Source: Membranipora membranacea
Lineage: Eukaryota > Bryozoa > Gymnolaemata > Cheilostomatida > Membraniporidae
DNA: 64,000 nt
Assembly (NCBI GenBank): GCA_914767715.1
Contig: OU612070.1
Location: 18,774,025-18,838,024, forward strand
Reading direction: 5' to 3'
The stretch's first letter is position 1, and every line of letters starts with the position of its first letter. Below the pieces are notes generated by a model. The model worked only from the letters and a program-made list of their open reading frames with translations, was not told where the DNA came from and did no database searches. The position numbers and the translations under genes were made by a program. Below are positions 1 to 11,681 of this stretch, piece after piece.

Positions 1-1405
1 TTATCTATCTGTTTAGCCCAACCAGTACAGATTGTGTGCCCAACTATGTTGACATTCGGACTCCTCTGCGAGATAGCCTCAATCTATGTATGTATGAAGG
101 TTGAATTGTGGCATAGGAGAAAAGTTCTTAAGTAATTCAGTCTCAGAGTCTCCAACCTTAGAAAAATTGAATCAGACAGTACCATACTCTTTCAGGCAAC
201 CTATCGCCTTGCCAATATTATAGATATGTATAGGGTATAAAATGATTTGACAGCATAACCCTTATTATCAAGGCTATGTTTGATACACAGATTTTTAAAT
301 ACCCCTCCACCACCACCACCAAGGGAACAAACTTCTATCTATATAAAGGTCAAATGATCTGATGTGCCATACGCTACACAAGGGTAAAGGCAACTTGCGT
401 GTGTTGTAACCACTGTGTCTCATGTCTTGTGAAGACTGCTGAGGTAGCTTGTGAGCTCACCGTAACATTCCATTGATAGCCAAGAACAACAACAATGAAA
501 ACAAAAAACTAAGTGTGTATTGAGCTTGGTTTTTCAGCATTTAGGCCTAGTAGGCGAAGATACCTAAAAAATTAAACCTTACTCAAAGACCATTTGTGTT
601 TTCGATCTATGGGTTACATGTTGGACCACTGGAATGATCAGATGCAGTTGATAGTGAATGCACCATTTATAAAACAAATGCATTACAGTGTAAAAGTGGA
701 TATCACTGTGTCGTTGCGTCATGAAGAATGCACTGATTAAGAGAGGACACTCAGTGTGTATCCAATAGCCAATAGTTTACAGAATAGAGTATTTATTTCT
801 TTATGGTTACTCTCTTCTCAAAAGCAAAGGCGCTCATGGTTCCAAGCACTATTATACACAGTTGTCTAGGTTCATCAAATTCTTCTGAGAAGGCAATTGT
901 CTTCAGAGCAAGATCTCCTTACTTTGCAATATAAAGGATAAGATTCTCTGTGAGTGAAGTAATAGAGAAGTAACTCCTACACTTGTAAAATAGTATCATA
1001 TCCATGCAAAACAGGTGATCTAGTCTACAACAATGTTTACATTCTGTAGCCATTGCCTACACCTAATCTTCAGAACCAAAGTTGCATTCTGATGAAATTT
1101 ATCGCCTGATACATTTCCTCACATACATATTATGTATCGGAGTTATTTGGGTCTTTTTTGGGAATTGTTGTGCTATTGAGCCTTACGCTTATTTGCACAA
1201 AAAATAGTAGCATTAAAAAGTGATATTGTAAAATTTGGAGATTGAGATAAAGCCTTTAGTAATTTGAAATAATTGATAACTTTGAAGATGTATTACTGCT
1301 ATATTTTAACCAGAAGTTATATGCTGATAACAGTTGGTAAACAGAGATAAGCTATTCAATAAGGTCATATCAGTGTACAGTTGGTGAACATAGAGCACGA
1401 GGATA
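1..1405. other. 5' flank of the TOR1AIP-like gene, no gene seen
   Basis: About 1.4 kb of AT-rich sequence in front of the first coding exon. I see no convincing coding exon, RNA gene or transposon end here. It presumably holds the promoter and 5' UTR of the gene starting at 1406, but no TATA box or initiator could be assigned with confidence. An in-frame TAG at 1391-1393 lies just upstream of the chosen start codon. Confidence 0.4.
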
Positions 1406-4400
1406 ATGCCTCCACCCAAGCAAGGTCAGTAGTCTCTTCTTGTGTAAACAATATATGTATGACTAAAATCTTAGATAGGCCTATTACTAGGTCTAGATCA
1501 AGTTTGATCCATTTTGCTGCAGGCATTGGAGTTGCCCTCTCTCTACTGACACGCCTTTGGAATAAGGCTTCTAGAGTAATAAAATATAAAGCACAATACT
1601 GTGTGTAAACTCCACTTATAACAACTACCAGCTCTCACTTTTATTTATTTTAGGTCGCGGTGGCAGCCGTGCAAAGAAGTAAGTTGACAGTTTGATTCTT
1701 GAAATGTTTGTTCTGTTTGGTGTATGGTGTTTGGTTTTGTGATACTGGAAGCCATAAAATAATTGAGGACCACTAACTTAATATTCTACAGATGTCTGTG
1801 CGCTGAAGTGTGATGTTGAAATATGAATAATGTACCTTATCAGGTCATACTATGTTAGTAAGTGTCAACTACACCTGAATTCTTGCTTTCATCTCGTTTT
1901 CTCTTTCTTCCCATTTCTGATATAGTAAGAAGAGAGTCTCCCAATCTGATACAGGGGACGACGACTCTACTGGTATGCTTAATTACTTCTTTTGCCTGGA
2001 ATTTCTATAGAGAAAGAAGTGCAGTTTATTGCTTATGGGTTTTGTGCTTATTGGTTGTAATGTACCAGCCTACTAACCGGATACCTATTTACTTTATTTA
2101 ATATTTAGTCAGCCTCATCTTATCCGTGAATACTTCAGAAGCCCAATCTGCTTGGCTTGAGTGACCTTCCCTAAATAGTCTGTCTTGTGAAGGAGACTTG
2201 TCCCCTCTTAATATTCCATTTGCCGGATATATTCACAGCTTTTGCAAGAGTTGATAAACTTTGCTTCCCATCGAACAATAGGCAGGTTAGACTCTATAGT
2301 CAACGGACAGATCCCTAAAAAGTGGCTCCGTTAAGGCGTTTCGTGATATCGGAAGGAACAAAGCACCACTATATATCAAATCGAAGCTAAGACTCTAGGG
2401 AATAAGAATATTTTGGTAGTAAAAAAATTAAATTGGGGGGCGCACCTGAATCGGAGGGTTAAAGAGAGGAAAACTTCAAATTTGTCAAAAATATACCTAT
2501 TTGCATTACACATCACAGAGAGTGTTCCTATCACAATAAATTTGGTTTACACAGTTATTTTAGATTAAAACATAGTGAGTGACATAAAAATAGTTGAAAA
2601 AACTTTCTTGGATTATTATGCTGCCGGATATTTCGAGGGCACCAAAAAATTAGTGTGATTTGGTTATACTGTAGACGAGGACTTTTTTTTCGTTTTTCAG
2701 ATTCACTCAAAAAATGTACAGAGGCTAGATTCACATGCTTGCTTCACTTCCTGAGAGTCTCAAAACTAAAACTTAAATATGTTTTAAGCCATGGTCATTT
2801 CAAATGTGAAGAATTTATTCGGAGTTGTCCCGACAGCGAATTACAAATGCATTTTCACTTGCCGATCTTTGAATATAATTAATTTTCCAAATGTAGATTT
2901 AGAATAAATTACTTGCTGCCACCCTTCTTAACATGGTTGAGCATAATTTTGTCTCTGCTTAACTTTAAATACGTTATTATTAATTTCCTTCACTATTCAA
3001 TGAATGCTGATTATTGGAACGATTTTTGAAGATTAAGATTTTTGTCTGATGTCACCTTGTTTCTAATTTTAAAAAATTGTATAAGAAAGTATAGTAACCT
3101 ACTGTCATTATAAGAGCTTCAAAAGGTAAAACAACATTTGTGATCGGACAAGGCAGTCCTACATCAAAATTCAAAATCCCAAAAGAATAGTCTTTGGAGT
3201 AGCACCGCTGAGATATGACCAAATTATTCTTATGTCGATGTTTATTGAATTGTCTTGAAAGTTAAAATGCACAAGGATCCCCCAGGAAATGCTACAAATA
3301 TTACACAAGCAAGCAAACCGTCTCCAGGTTTGCTGACACGGCAATCTCTTACATAGGGTAGGGTATGAAACGAATGAACTGCAAGAGATGCGTCTTTGGT
3401 TGTCAGCCTTAACTTTTTGAGAGGCCAAGTGTATATTCTTCGTTGTCAACAAAATGAAAGTGAGTCGACAAATTTTTCAAGCGTCTATTAGTATGACTGA
3501 GGTTCAACAGAGAAACCAGATAGACGTGCGGTCGTCATTTACAAGCACAGTCTGATCAGGATTATCTAGCTATTGAGGCACAATACAACAACAACTGCCA
3601 GTAATACATAATGAAAAGACCAGACTGCCTAGATCAGATAGTATTTTATAAGTCACGTAACCTATTCCTAAAACAGTTTTTATATGGCAGTAAGATCTCG
3701 CTAGAGCCAGGCATTCAAAAAGCAAGCGATTTATAATCAGGTTTCTCCAGCGAACCAACAACACCCTTATCATGTAGGTGAACATATTCTAATACATGCC
3801 TCAAAGATTTGGTATGTTTGTTTTCAACTTCATCAACAAATTAAAAATTTTGAAATTAGAATGTATTTGGGTGCGGCAGAGATAAGGCCAACATGCGCAA
3901 TCAGCGTGTTAAGGTTTTTTGTTTTTTGAGGTACCAGTCCATACACCATACGAGATGTGGTAAAAATACGTGATGAAAAAAGTCAGCACCTCAAGACAGG
4001 AAGTAGCACCTGAGTGCCAAAGGTGGCCTGAGTCTTTTTGTATTCCAGGTTGTTGGACAGTTTGTTCCACAGGGCCGACATTTGATAGGAGGCACACGGG
4101 TGTCGGTTTGCTAATGAAGCTAGATTAAATGAGTTAAATGTTCTCTGTGAGCAGATTAAAGTTTCAATTTATAATGTTTGATTTCTTAAAAGGGTTTGGG
4201 ATGAAGTTAATCTTTCTGATTTTTAAATAGTTATAAAAACTTGTGCTGGCTTTATCTGCGTTGCCTGACATCTCAATAAGTTCCATATAAACCAAAAACC
4301 ATCACAGTTTCACACATTCCAAAGGCTGATAAAAAATCATGATACAGTTTAGCATTAATACACTTGGGTTTTGGCAATTTTTGAAAACAGTATAATTGTT

Positions 4401-7400
4401 ATTCCGATTTTATCCCATCATTCTGTTACAGATAAAAGGGGCAGTGTAAATTCGAATTTAAGATAAATGGAGATAAAGTCGGACCCAGAACTTTTAAATA
4501 ACTGACAAATACATAGGGGCGACTACAATTCAAAGTCAGGCTAAGAACTGCTCAATAGTGCCTTGGTATCATTGGAGAACGACAATTAAACAACTCAGCA
4601 GCTACACCAGTGTGTGCTAAAGCTGTAGTGCTTCGAGAGTTAATTTAGCGTTCTGACCAATCATTGCTGAATTTTGGGGTCAAGATATAGCTGGTGATAA
4701 TCTATATAAAATCCCTTGATGTAAGCTTTCTTTGGCAACCTCACCGAAATCTTATAATAATCAAATTAATGTACCAGGTTTCTATAAATGAAAAAACCAA
4801 ATTCAAGATCCAACGTAAATTTGCATCCCGTAGGGAGCTGCACTGCATGAAACGGTGGTGCAAGTCTCATGCACCTAAAAATTATAATACCCTGTCATAT
4901 TGTCTGTCAGACACCAACTATTCTCAGGGAAGGATGAGCACAGAGGATACTTTCATCCTCTGTCTGTCTCTCTGACTATTAGGCAAGCGAGTGGGAGATT
5001 GCCCAGCCAGAATGAAAAAAATCGAACCATCTGTAATCAACGATCATCGGCGGGAGATTACCGGGGCTGCCTGCAAGATAGTATACACCGCACTACCCCC
5101 AGCTCTTAAAGATCTAGAGGAATTGACAGCGACCAACTACCGGTCATCACAACGCAGATTGTAAGCTTGCAGCTGCCATATATGAGGGGGAACTTTTGCC
5201 GCAGTCTTGTCGCTGTGGGTGCGACGTCTGCTTCGACTTTCCAGCTTAAAACAAGGCTGTATATTCAGATTGGGGTGACTATGACTGCTGTACCTCTTCT
5301 GAGATATGGCAGATTGCTCATGACCCGTCTGTGTAATATTTGGTTGAAGTAAAACCTTGTTAAACTACAAAAAAGTGAAAAAATTCCGAAACGGGGGAGA
5401 CGACTACCATTTTGCAAAAATTAAATTTGTTTAAGGGTTTTTTTGGTTATTTTTTAAACATGGATAAATATCATCTAAATGCATATTTTTGAGTCATTGG
5501 AAGTATATATTTATCATCCCGGGGAGAAACAGGCCCAAAAAAAGTCCAAAAAAAATTTGTTTTGCTTAAAAAAATGGCCGCCCCCCAAACTTTTTTCTTT
5601 ACTACCTTGATATTCTTACTCAGGAGAAAATTCCCTTCGATTTGATGTATGGTGTTGCTTTGTTCCTTCCGATATCACGAACCGTCAAAAAAAAGATGAT
5701 CTGTCCGTTGACTACTACCTATTGCATCATTTAGACTGCAGTGCACACTCATGATAAAAGTACATCTATTCCTTTGTTACAGCATGTTTATGTGCTTCTA
5801 GTCTCCTTCAATTAGCCCAAGAGAAGCGATTTTCCCGTGAACATTTATATACTTCATTAATATGATTATCGTTTCACTCATTGATCTGTGCCAGTTGTTT
5901 TGTATTTCAGACATTATTGATGATCAAGCCCCGGAATATGTGTCTTTCCATGTTGGTGGTGCTGAGGTTTGTAAGATCGAAAAGCACCTACTTCTGACTT
6001 ACACAGGACATACCATAGCAGCGTAAGTTTAATTTGTAAATTTTGCTTAGCTTTTGAAGATGATAAATGATCACAAATCTATCTGCATGACATACTCGCA
6101 CACTCTCTATGGGAGTTTTTAAAATTTTGCTTCTATGCACTAACTTGGGAGGGTTATTAAAATGTTTGTCTGTGGTCATACGGGGACAAATTAGAATTTA
6201 GTTCCACCATGTACTCTTACAGTCAAAATTCTATTATTTGTCCATTTATTTTGTGTATTTTATTCTACAGCTTTATCACCTCTAAAAATCAGAAGGTTAC
6301 GAAATCGGAAGGAAAGGTTTCGATAAACCTAACTAAAAGTCATCATGTAATTGTTGTGGTCGGAGTAGACAAGGAGACCCTAAAAGAAATCTTAGTAAGT
6401 ATTAGATTGTGTCACTCATGCTGAATATGAAGGCTTAGCACAATTACATAAACAATCCTAGACAGCAACTTGGCATTGATAATCCTGAATGCTGTACACA
6501 GCAAAACAATTTTAGAATTGAAATTTGAGCATTGTGGTTGGAATCACGCACTTCATTAGTGCGTGAAATCTGAAATCTGCAGTAGAAAAGAATTGTCTTT
6601 CCTTGTTCAATGAGTATGCAATCCCCATTGACATAATAAATATATCTACTTACATGCTATAATATCGATGTTACTTCAACTGTTTTTGTTTGAAGGGCTT
6701 TTACAGAACAGGTAAACCTCTTGTGCCTAGAGATACAACCAGCCAAAAGCACCTAGAATTTAGTCTTGTATGTCAGTGTCTAGGAATTCCAATGCACGAA
6801 TCGAACGGTAAGCCTTTCACTTCACTAGTACCTGAAATCTTACCCTCATCGTATAATCAAAGGACTGGTTTGTATAGTGCTGGGCCTCATCTGGCTGCAA
6901 ACGAGATCTTGCAACACTAATTGATATAGTGATGCCAGACCTTAGTCTAATGTTTGTTGTGACTTCATGTAATCTATGATGGCTGCCAATTGATTTTCTT
7001 CACACTGAGCCTACATATAAAGAAACCTTTTAATTTTTTACTTTTTCGATTTTTCATAAAAAGTACTTGGCCTTTGAACTGAGCTTATCGATAAGGAATC
7101 GATTTGATCTGATTCGATGAAAACGCTCACCAATCATATTTAAACATTCTAAATTTTTCTCAAGCTTTGAGGTATTTTTACCACATTTCCCTCAAATATT
7201 GCATTATGACAGTAGATTTAGTTATGACTCCGCAGACATGACACGACGTTCTATCATCTCACTATCATAACATTTTGTATTGTCATTGAATTTTAGCCGG
7301 AGTTCCTTATCGCAGTCCTAAAGCGAACTCAAATAGAGAAGCCATCGATGCATCACCATTACGCCAGCCTCAAGAGCAAAACAACGCAGAAATTCTTCAA

Positions 7401-10120
7401 TATTTGGTGGGAGGTGCTCTTCTTATTATTATAATAGCGATAGCTTTGATGTTGTAAGTTAACCGACTACCCTGACTCTACACAAATTTAGTTCTGCATT
7501 ATAATTAATTGATTAATTTACTGGTTTAATTTTCTGCAAATCCCATAGAATTCAAAATTTGTAACAAGTATTAGTCTTATTTTGTGAGAAACATTAATTC
7601 ACTTAACATGAGTACCATTAGAAGGAATTCCGTGTGGCGACCCGTAGACAATTTCATTAATTAGGGGCGGGAACACGTTAGGTACTCAGTCTAAACTGAC
7701 TCTAACGATCAGAGATACACATGACAATACTGTAGTCTCGTCAGTAGGGGTCAGTACAACATCTCTTTATCTCTCCAATTTAGTAGCTCTTCTAACAGTG
7801 GTGATTCAGCACAGTATACTACAGCTGATGAGCCTATTTGTACGAAGTCAGACTCGCCTGTTGATGTGATCAAAAACAGACTACTACCTGATATACCTGA
7901 ACAAGATCGCTCTTTCTGGTCAAGACTCCGCGCTAATGTGAGTGAGAACACCATCAATATTTCCATGTGTTGATTGATATCAACTCAGCAATGATGGTGC
8001 CTCGGTAATTATTTTATCAAAGCCTAAAGTAGGACCATTTCCAACAAATTTATAATTTCTATAAGAGCAGAGAACCTTAGTAGTTGGGATGATTTGAGAA
8101 GAATTTTGATTTCTCTGTTGGCTTCATCTCTTACCATAGGCTATTGCAAAGGTTGCAGTGCTTTTAAACTAAGACAAATGATACCAAATATACCAAAGAT
8201 ACCAAAATATTGAATGGTGAGTTATGTGCTAAATGAAGTGACATACAGGCAAAATTTTTATCTCATCAATCAAGAAGACGCGCTTTATTTTACAGGTCAG
8301 AAGCTTAACCAGTCCGAGTGGACGTCCAGCATGCATGGTTGTGGCTCTGAATTCATCTCAACCTACAGAAGGTCGGACAATGCTCAAATGTATAGCCAGT
8401 CATGTGCATTGCACACTAACTGGGAATAACCATGTCCTGCATTTAGAAGGTAAGTACTAAATATCCTATCTGGGAGTCAATAGTAAACAACCACCCTGCT
8501 AGTCGGTTGTGTCAAGTCACCATTGATGTCTGTGACTATCAATGCAAAATTATAAGGATTTATTTCTCAAAAACATCGGAATAGTAATTATTTTTGCTGC
8601 CGCATATTTAATTCAAAAGAACTTTCTATTTTTTCAGTGTACATACTTTTATGACAACATTGTACTCTCTCATGCATCAAAATATCCGCGGGACTGAGTT
8701 GATCTGCCGGAATAGTCAAATTGACCGGTTTATTCAAAAAAGTTTGATTTTTGAAACTTTTTTATCAAAATGTAGGTATGATAAGACTTTCAGCAAAAAA
8801 ATCAACAGATAAGCGAAGTTTCAATTGACAAAATTTGAAATTCAAATTAGATGGTCTTCCTGTGCCGAATGCTTTCAACGGTGGGTGGTCTTTTCTGGTT
8901 TCACTCTCTAGGATGGTTTATTTTCATGCGTCTATTGAAAGCTCTTTTCTATTTTCAGGTAAAGGAAAGAGAGGATTGACCTCGCGTTCTAGTGTTGATG
9001 AGATGTTGAGCTCACATTTTGACGAAGGCAATAAAGTGGCTGTCATCAATAATATAGACCATATGGATATAGAAGTAGCTAAGATATTTTACAGGTATGT
9101 CAAAGGTGATTTTTAGTGTGGAGCAATAACTTTCTCAAATTCGACCATAAATAAATGTCCTATTTTGATGGTCGTGTGTGATGGCACTAACTATCCACAA
9201 GGTATAAGACCCAAGGGGAGCATGCTTGATCGATTGTTGCAGCTGAAGTTACCTCAGATTTAACTAGGAGTAGGAGGTAGCTCAGTTGGTTAGAGCGCCG
9301 TCCCTTCAGCATGCAAATGTTGAAGGTCGTGGGTTCGAATCCCACTGAAGTCTACTGACTTCTGGGGTTTGGTTGGACCCCCAGGTGTGCAAACCTGCCT
9401 GCAAACTGAGAGCAAATGGGCGCAGATATTGCAGCCTAGCCCCTAAGGCAACTAGTATTTCGCCGCCCATGCTTCGGGATGTGGCGTGTGATATGTCATC
9501 TGATTTTTAACCTAATCAACCTTTTTAGTTCTAATATAAATATGCGTTAATTTGCCATGTCTGTGCAAGATTTGGAGTTGGCTTTTTTGATCATATCTGT
9601 TCATAGAAATGACAACAATAGCAATATTCCCATAATGCAACTTTAGTGTGTTATCCACATTAAGATCAGGCCAATAACATATGTTTTCTTTGGCCTGATC
9701 TCAGCGGGGATTCCAGAATATTACATTGTGGGATACTCAATGTTACGATATATGAATTTGTCCTTTAGGATATCCAACGTTTGAATTTCTCAGGTCGTAA
9801 TACAATCCTGGCTAAGAGGCAATAGTATAAAGTATCTTTTTTCTATTTATTGTTGTATGAGTTTCTTAGGTATTTATTCATACATGTATTCCCACAGATT
9901 CTGTGATGATAATCCTGGTCCAGCATACCCCTCTACTATGATACTTCTAACAGTGCAGCACTCTGAGCCAGAAAAAGTAGATGATCGCTGGATATCACAA
10001 AGGCTCCAATCTCAATGGTCGTCTGACCCTGACGACCTTGACCCACTACTAGCCAGGATGGCTGTGAGCATCGCCTCACTGAAGTCAGATTTAGATAGCA
10101 GAGCAACATGCAGAGTATAG
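1406..10120 (+). CDS. TOR1AIP1: BTB/T1 domain - transmembrane - torsin-activator (LAP1/LULL1-like) protein, copy A
   Basis: Exons: 1406-1424, 1654-1678, 1926-1972, 5911-6022, 6271-6394, 6696-6807, 7297-7453, 7787-7937, 8296-8449, 8959-9094, 9898-10120; 1260 nt, 419 residues, all phases consistent, in-frame stop upstream of the ATG. Residues 1-30 are short and basic/serine-rich. Residues about 40-141 read as a T1-type BTB domain (FHVGG near 43-47, FYRTGKPLVP at 111-120, LVCQCLGIP near its end). A hydrophobic segment spans 180-199. Residues about 225-419 match the luminal AAA+-like domain of LAP1/LULL1: PDIPEQDRSFW, RPACMVV, KIFYRYC-type strand, and LLAR with R399 aligned to the arginine finger that activates torsin ATPases. 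C281 and C417 match the conserved cysteine pair. Known family members sit in the nuclear envelope/ER; the BTB part would face the nucleus or cytosol. TOR1AIP1 and TOR1AIP2 cannot be told apart. The short exons 1-3 are the least certain part. Confidence 0.8.
2297..5714 (+). mobile_element. Large TIR transposon, copy E1 (internally deleted), in intron 3
   Basis: The ends are inverted: TAGTCAACGGACAGATC on the left and its complement on the right. Similarity between the ends continues for about 150 bp (TCGTGATATCGGAAGGAACA, then a GGTAGTAAA block and a GGGGGGCG block). The flanking trinucleotide CTA occurs on both sides, a possible 3-bp target duplication. No intact transposase is visible. Relative to the copies at 11682 and 45003 it lacks about 740 bp near 4505 and about 75 bp near 3290. 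A minus-strand stretch near 4085-4000 can be read as SALWNKLSNNLEYKK, which recalls the tail of LINE reverse-transcriptase ORFs. Superfamily unassigned; a 3-bp duplication would fit PIF/Harbinger or CMC, but the end bases are not typical of either. Confidence 0.7.
9268..9515 (+). repeat. tRNA-derived SINE, copy A
   Basis: The segment starts with a tRNA-like head: a box A (TAGCTCAGTTGG, 9278-9289) and a perfect box B (GGTTCGAATCC, about 9333-9343) with a 5-bp T stem on each side of the loop. The acceptor stem cannot pair and the anticodon arm is abnormal, so this is not a working tRNA gene. A non-tRNA body follows (about 9350-9500). It lies in intron 10 of the TOR1AIP gene. The same insertion is at 52190 in the second copy, so it predates the duplication. 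Imperfect flanking repeats (near 9258 and 9507) may be target duplications. Confidence 0.75.
9628..9733. mobile_element. Short MITE with TCCCAYAATGCAA ends, copy A
   Basis: The left end TCCCATAATGCAA and right end TTACATTGTGGGA form an inverted pair 106 bp apart. Inside is a further perfect hairpin, AGATCAGGCCAA with TTGGCCTGATCT. The same ends recur at 39225 and 43011, so this is a repeat family. Target duplication not resolved. Shared with the second copy at 52541. Confidence 0.55.
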
Positions 10121-11681
10121 TCAATGAGTTATAATTACCTATTGACCTAGATTGATATAGTGGTCCAAACACCATTTCTATAATAGTCATGAATTATGAT
10201 AATGACCTCAATTTGTTTCATACAAAAGGCGGTCTAATGGCTAATATCAATCTCCACATATGCTCAAAGTACAGCTCAAGCTTATATTTTTGAATAGATG
10301 TTTGTAATTTTGGTACTATTGAGAAAAAAACGCAAAACCATGTACATGTTAGCTGTTACCTTGATGGTACAAAGTATCATAATTGATGCCATGCATTATC
10401 AATAACATGACTGAGTTTTGTCAGTTGTGACCAGGGATCATTAGCCTTGTTGAGTCAATATATACTGTCAATGTCTATAAAATTTATATACCCACCAATG
10501 ATCCACAATGATCCCCAACTTGTTTGTAAGGTTGTTTTCTACTCTGTGATGACAGGCTCCCAACCCATTTTTGCCATTTTGTCCTTTTCAAATTTCTGTT
10601 TTTAATGATAGAAACAAATTAATTTAGATTTTCTATGGGCTATGCTTAAAATAAAAGTTGTATTGAAGACAAAGCAGAAAGGTTTCTGGATTTTATCACT
10701 CAATAAGCAGTTGGTAACGATGTGCCATCAGAACCCTAGCAAGAAGCAATAGGGCGACACTCTGAGCTTGTACACAGTGTTGTGAATAACTGTAAGGAGT
10801 GGACTCTCCAGCAAGGTGATGAAGCTATGGCGATATCTGATTATTTCTTTTTATAATACCTTTTGTTGCTAAAAAGCTATTCAGAGCGAGAAACTCCTCC
10901 CATGGGTCAGAATACTTCTTGCAATCTTTTGGGATAGCAACAGTTTCTGTTATGATTTCAGCTTTAAGTTTGTGCAGAAGTCTGATGACAACCCCTGCAA
11001 AAATATGAGTTGACATTGAACTGTTTTTAAAACGTTGGCTGGATAAGGGTTGACAGTTGAGTTTGGTAGAGTTTTCAAGCCGATTACAATGGTGATAATG
11101 TAACTGTCATAATGTTGCACAATAACTAACAGTAACACAGTAACTAGTTGCCTGAAATGCTTTCAGCAAATGGATATATGTGAAAAATATTGTGATATGT
11201 TTTCAAAACATACCAAATCTGAAAGAGCATGTCAGAATTGGCTTCGTGGGTCTTCTATCATATATTAACAACAAACCCATTATCAGCCATAGAGAATTAT
11301 TACAATCTAAAATATAATTTGTATATATTGTATTTGTAGTAGCCATCACTGAAGCAAAACTGCTCTTTCAATTGGTTGACGTGTCTGATATTCGAATAGA
11401 TCTGATTCCTATTGTTACCTTGTCACCTTATGGACTCTATTGATACATGAAAAATTGTATAAGCAATGATGATGCTACTCAGAAGTTTTCCTTTACGTCC
11501 TCTAATCGTATTGAACTGCCAAAACTGTTAAGTAAAATAAAAATGAAACTTAAAGATGATTTAAATATCCCTAATATTTAATCGATGACACACTCAGACC
11601 GTAGAAACTCCTGTTTGCAAAAGTAAGGTCATACATGGTGACCTTAAAAATAAGATCTACAATTCCGTTATTGTGGCTTTA
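10121..11681. other. Intergenic between TOR1AIP-like gene A and transposon E2
   Basis: This holds the 3' flank of the TOR1AIP-like gene. AATAAA at 10650-10655 is conserved at 53550 in the other copy and could be its poly(A) signal, about 530 bp after the stop. It also contains one candidate minus-strand exon (10860-10994) and one plus-strand open stretch with a splice acceptor (11340-11443). Both are reported separately and are uncertain. Confidence 0.4.
10860..10994 (-). CDS. Candidate internal exon of an unrecognised minus-strand gene, copy A
   Basis: On the minus strand a TTTTTGCAG acceptor precedes 135 nt of open frame, followed by a G/GTATTA donor. The peptide includes RLLHKLKAEIITETV, KKYSDPWEEFL and NSFLATK, with a coding-like composition. 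The second copy (53756-53890) encodes the identical peptide and its only difference within the exon is silent (CTG/CTA). A possible next exon after a CCTTACAG acceptor near 10798 adds about 20 codons and a stop. A possible upstream exon ends at a GTATGT donor near 11216 in copy A, but that donor is mutated in copy B. I do not recognise the protein; it could also be chance or an old repeat. Confidence 0.3.

Noticed and set aside
2655-2882. Open frame repeated on the minus strand at 16241-16492 as a duplicated gene
   Set aside because: It lies inside copies E1 and E2 of the TIR transposon and has no recognisable domain.
9271-9355. tRNA gene
   Set aside because: Box A, box B and T arm are good, but the acceptor stem does not pair, the anticodon arm is abnormal, and a SINE body follows.
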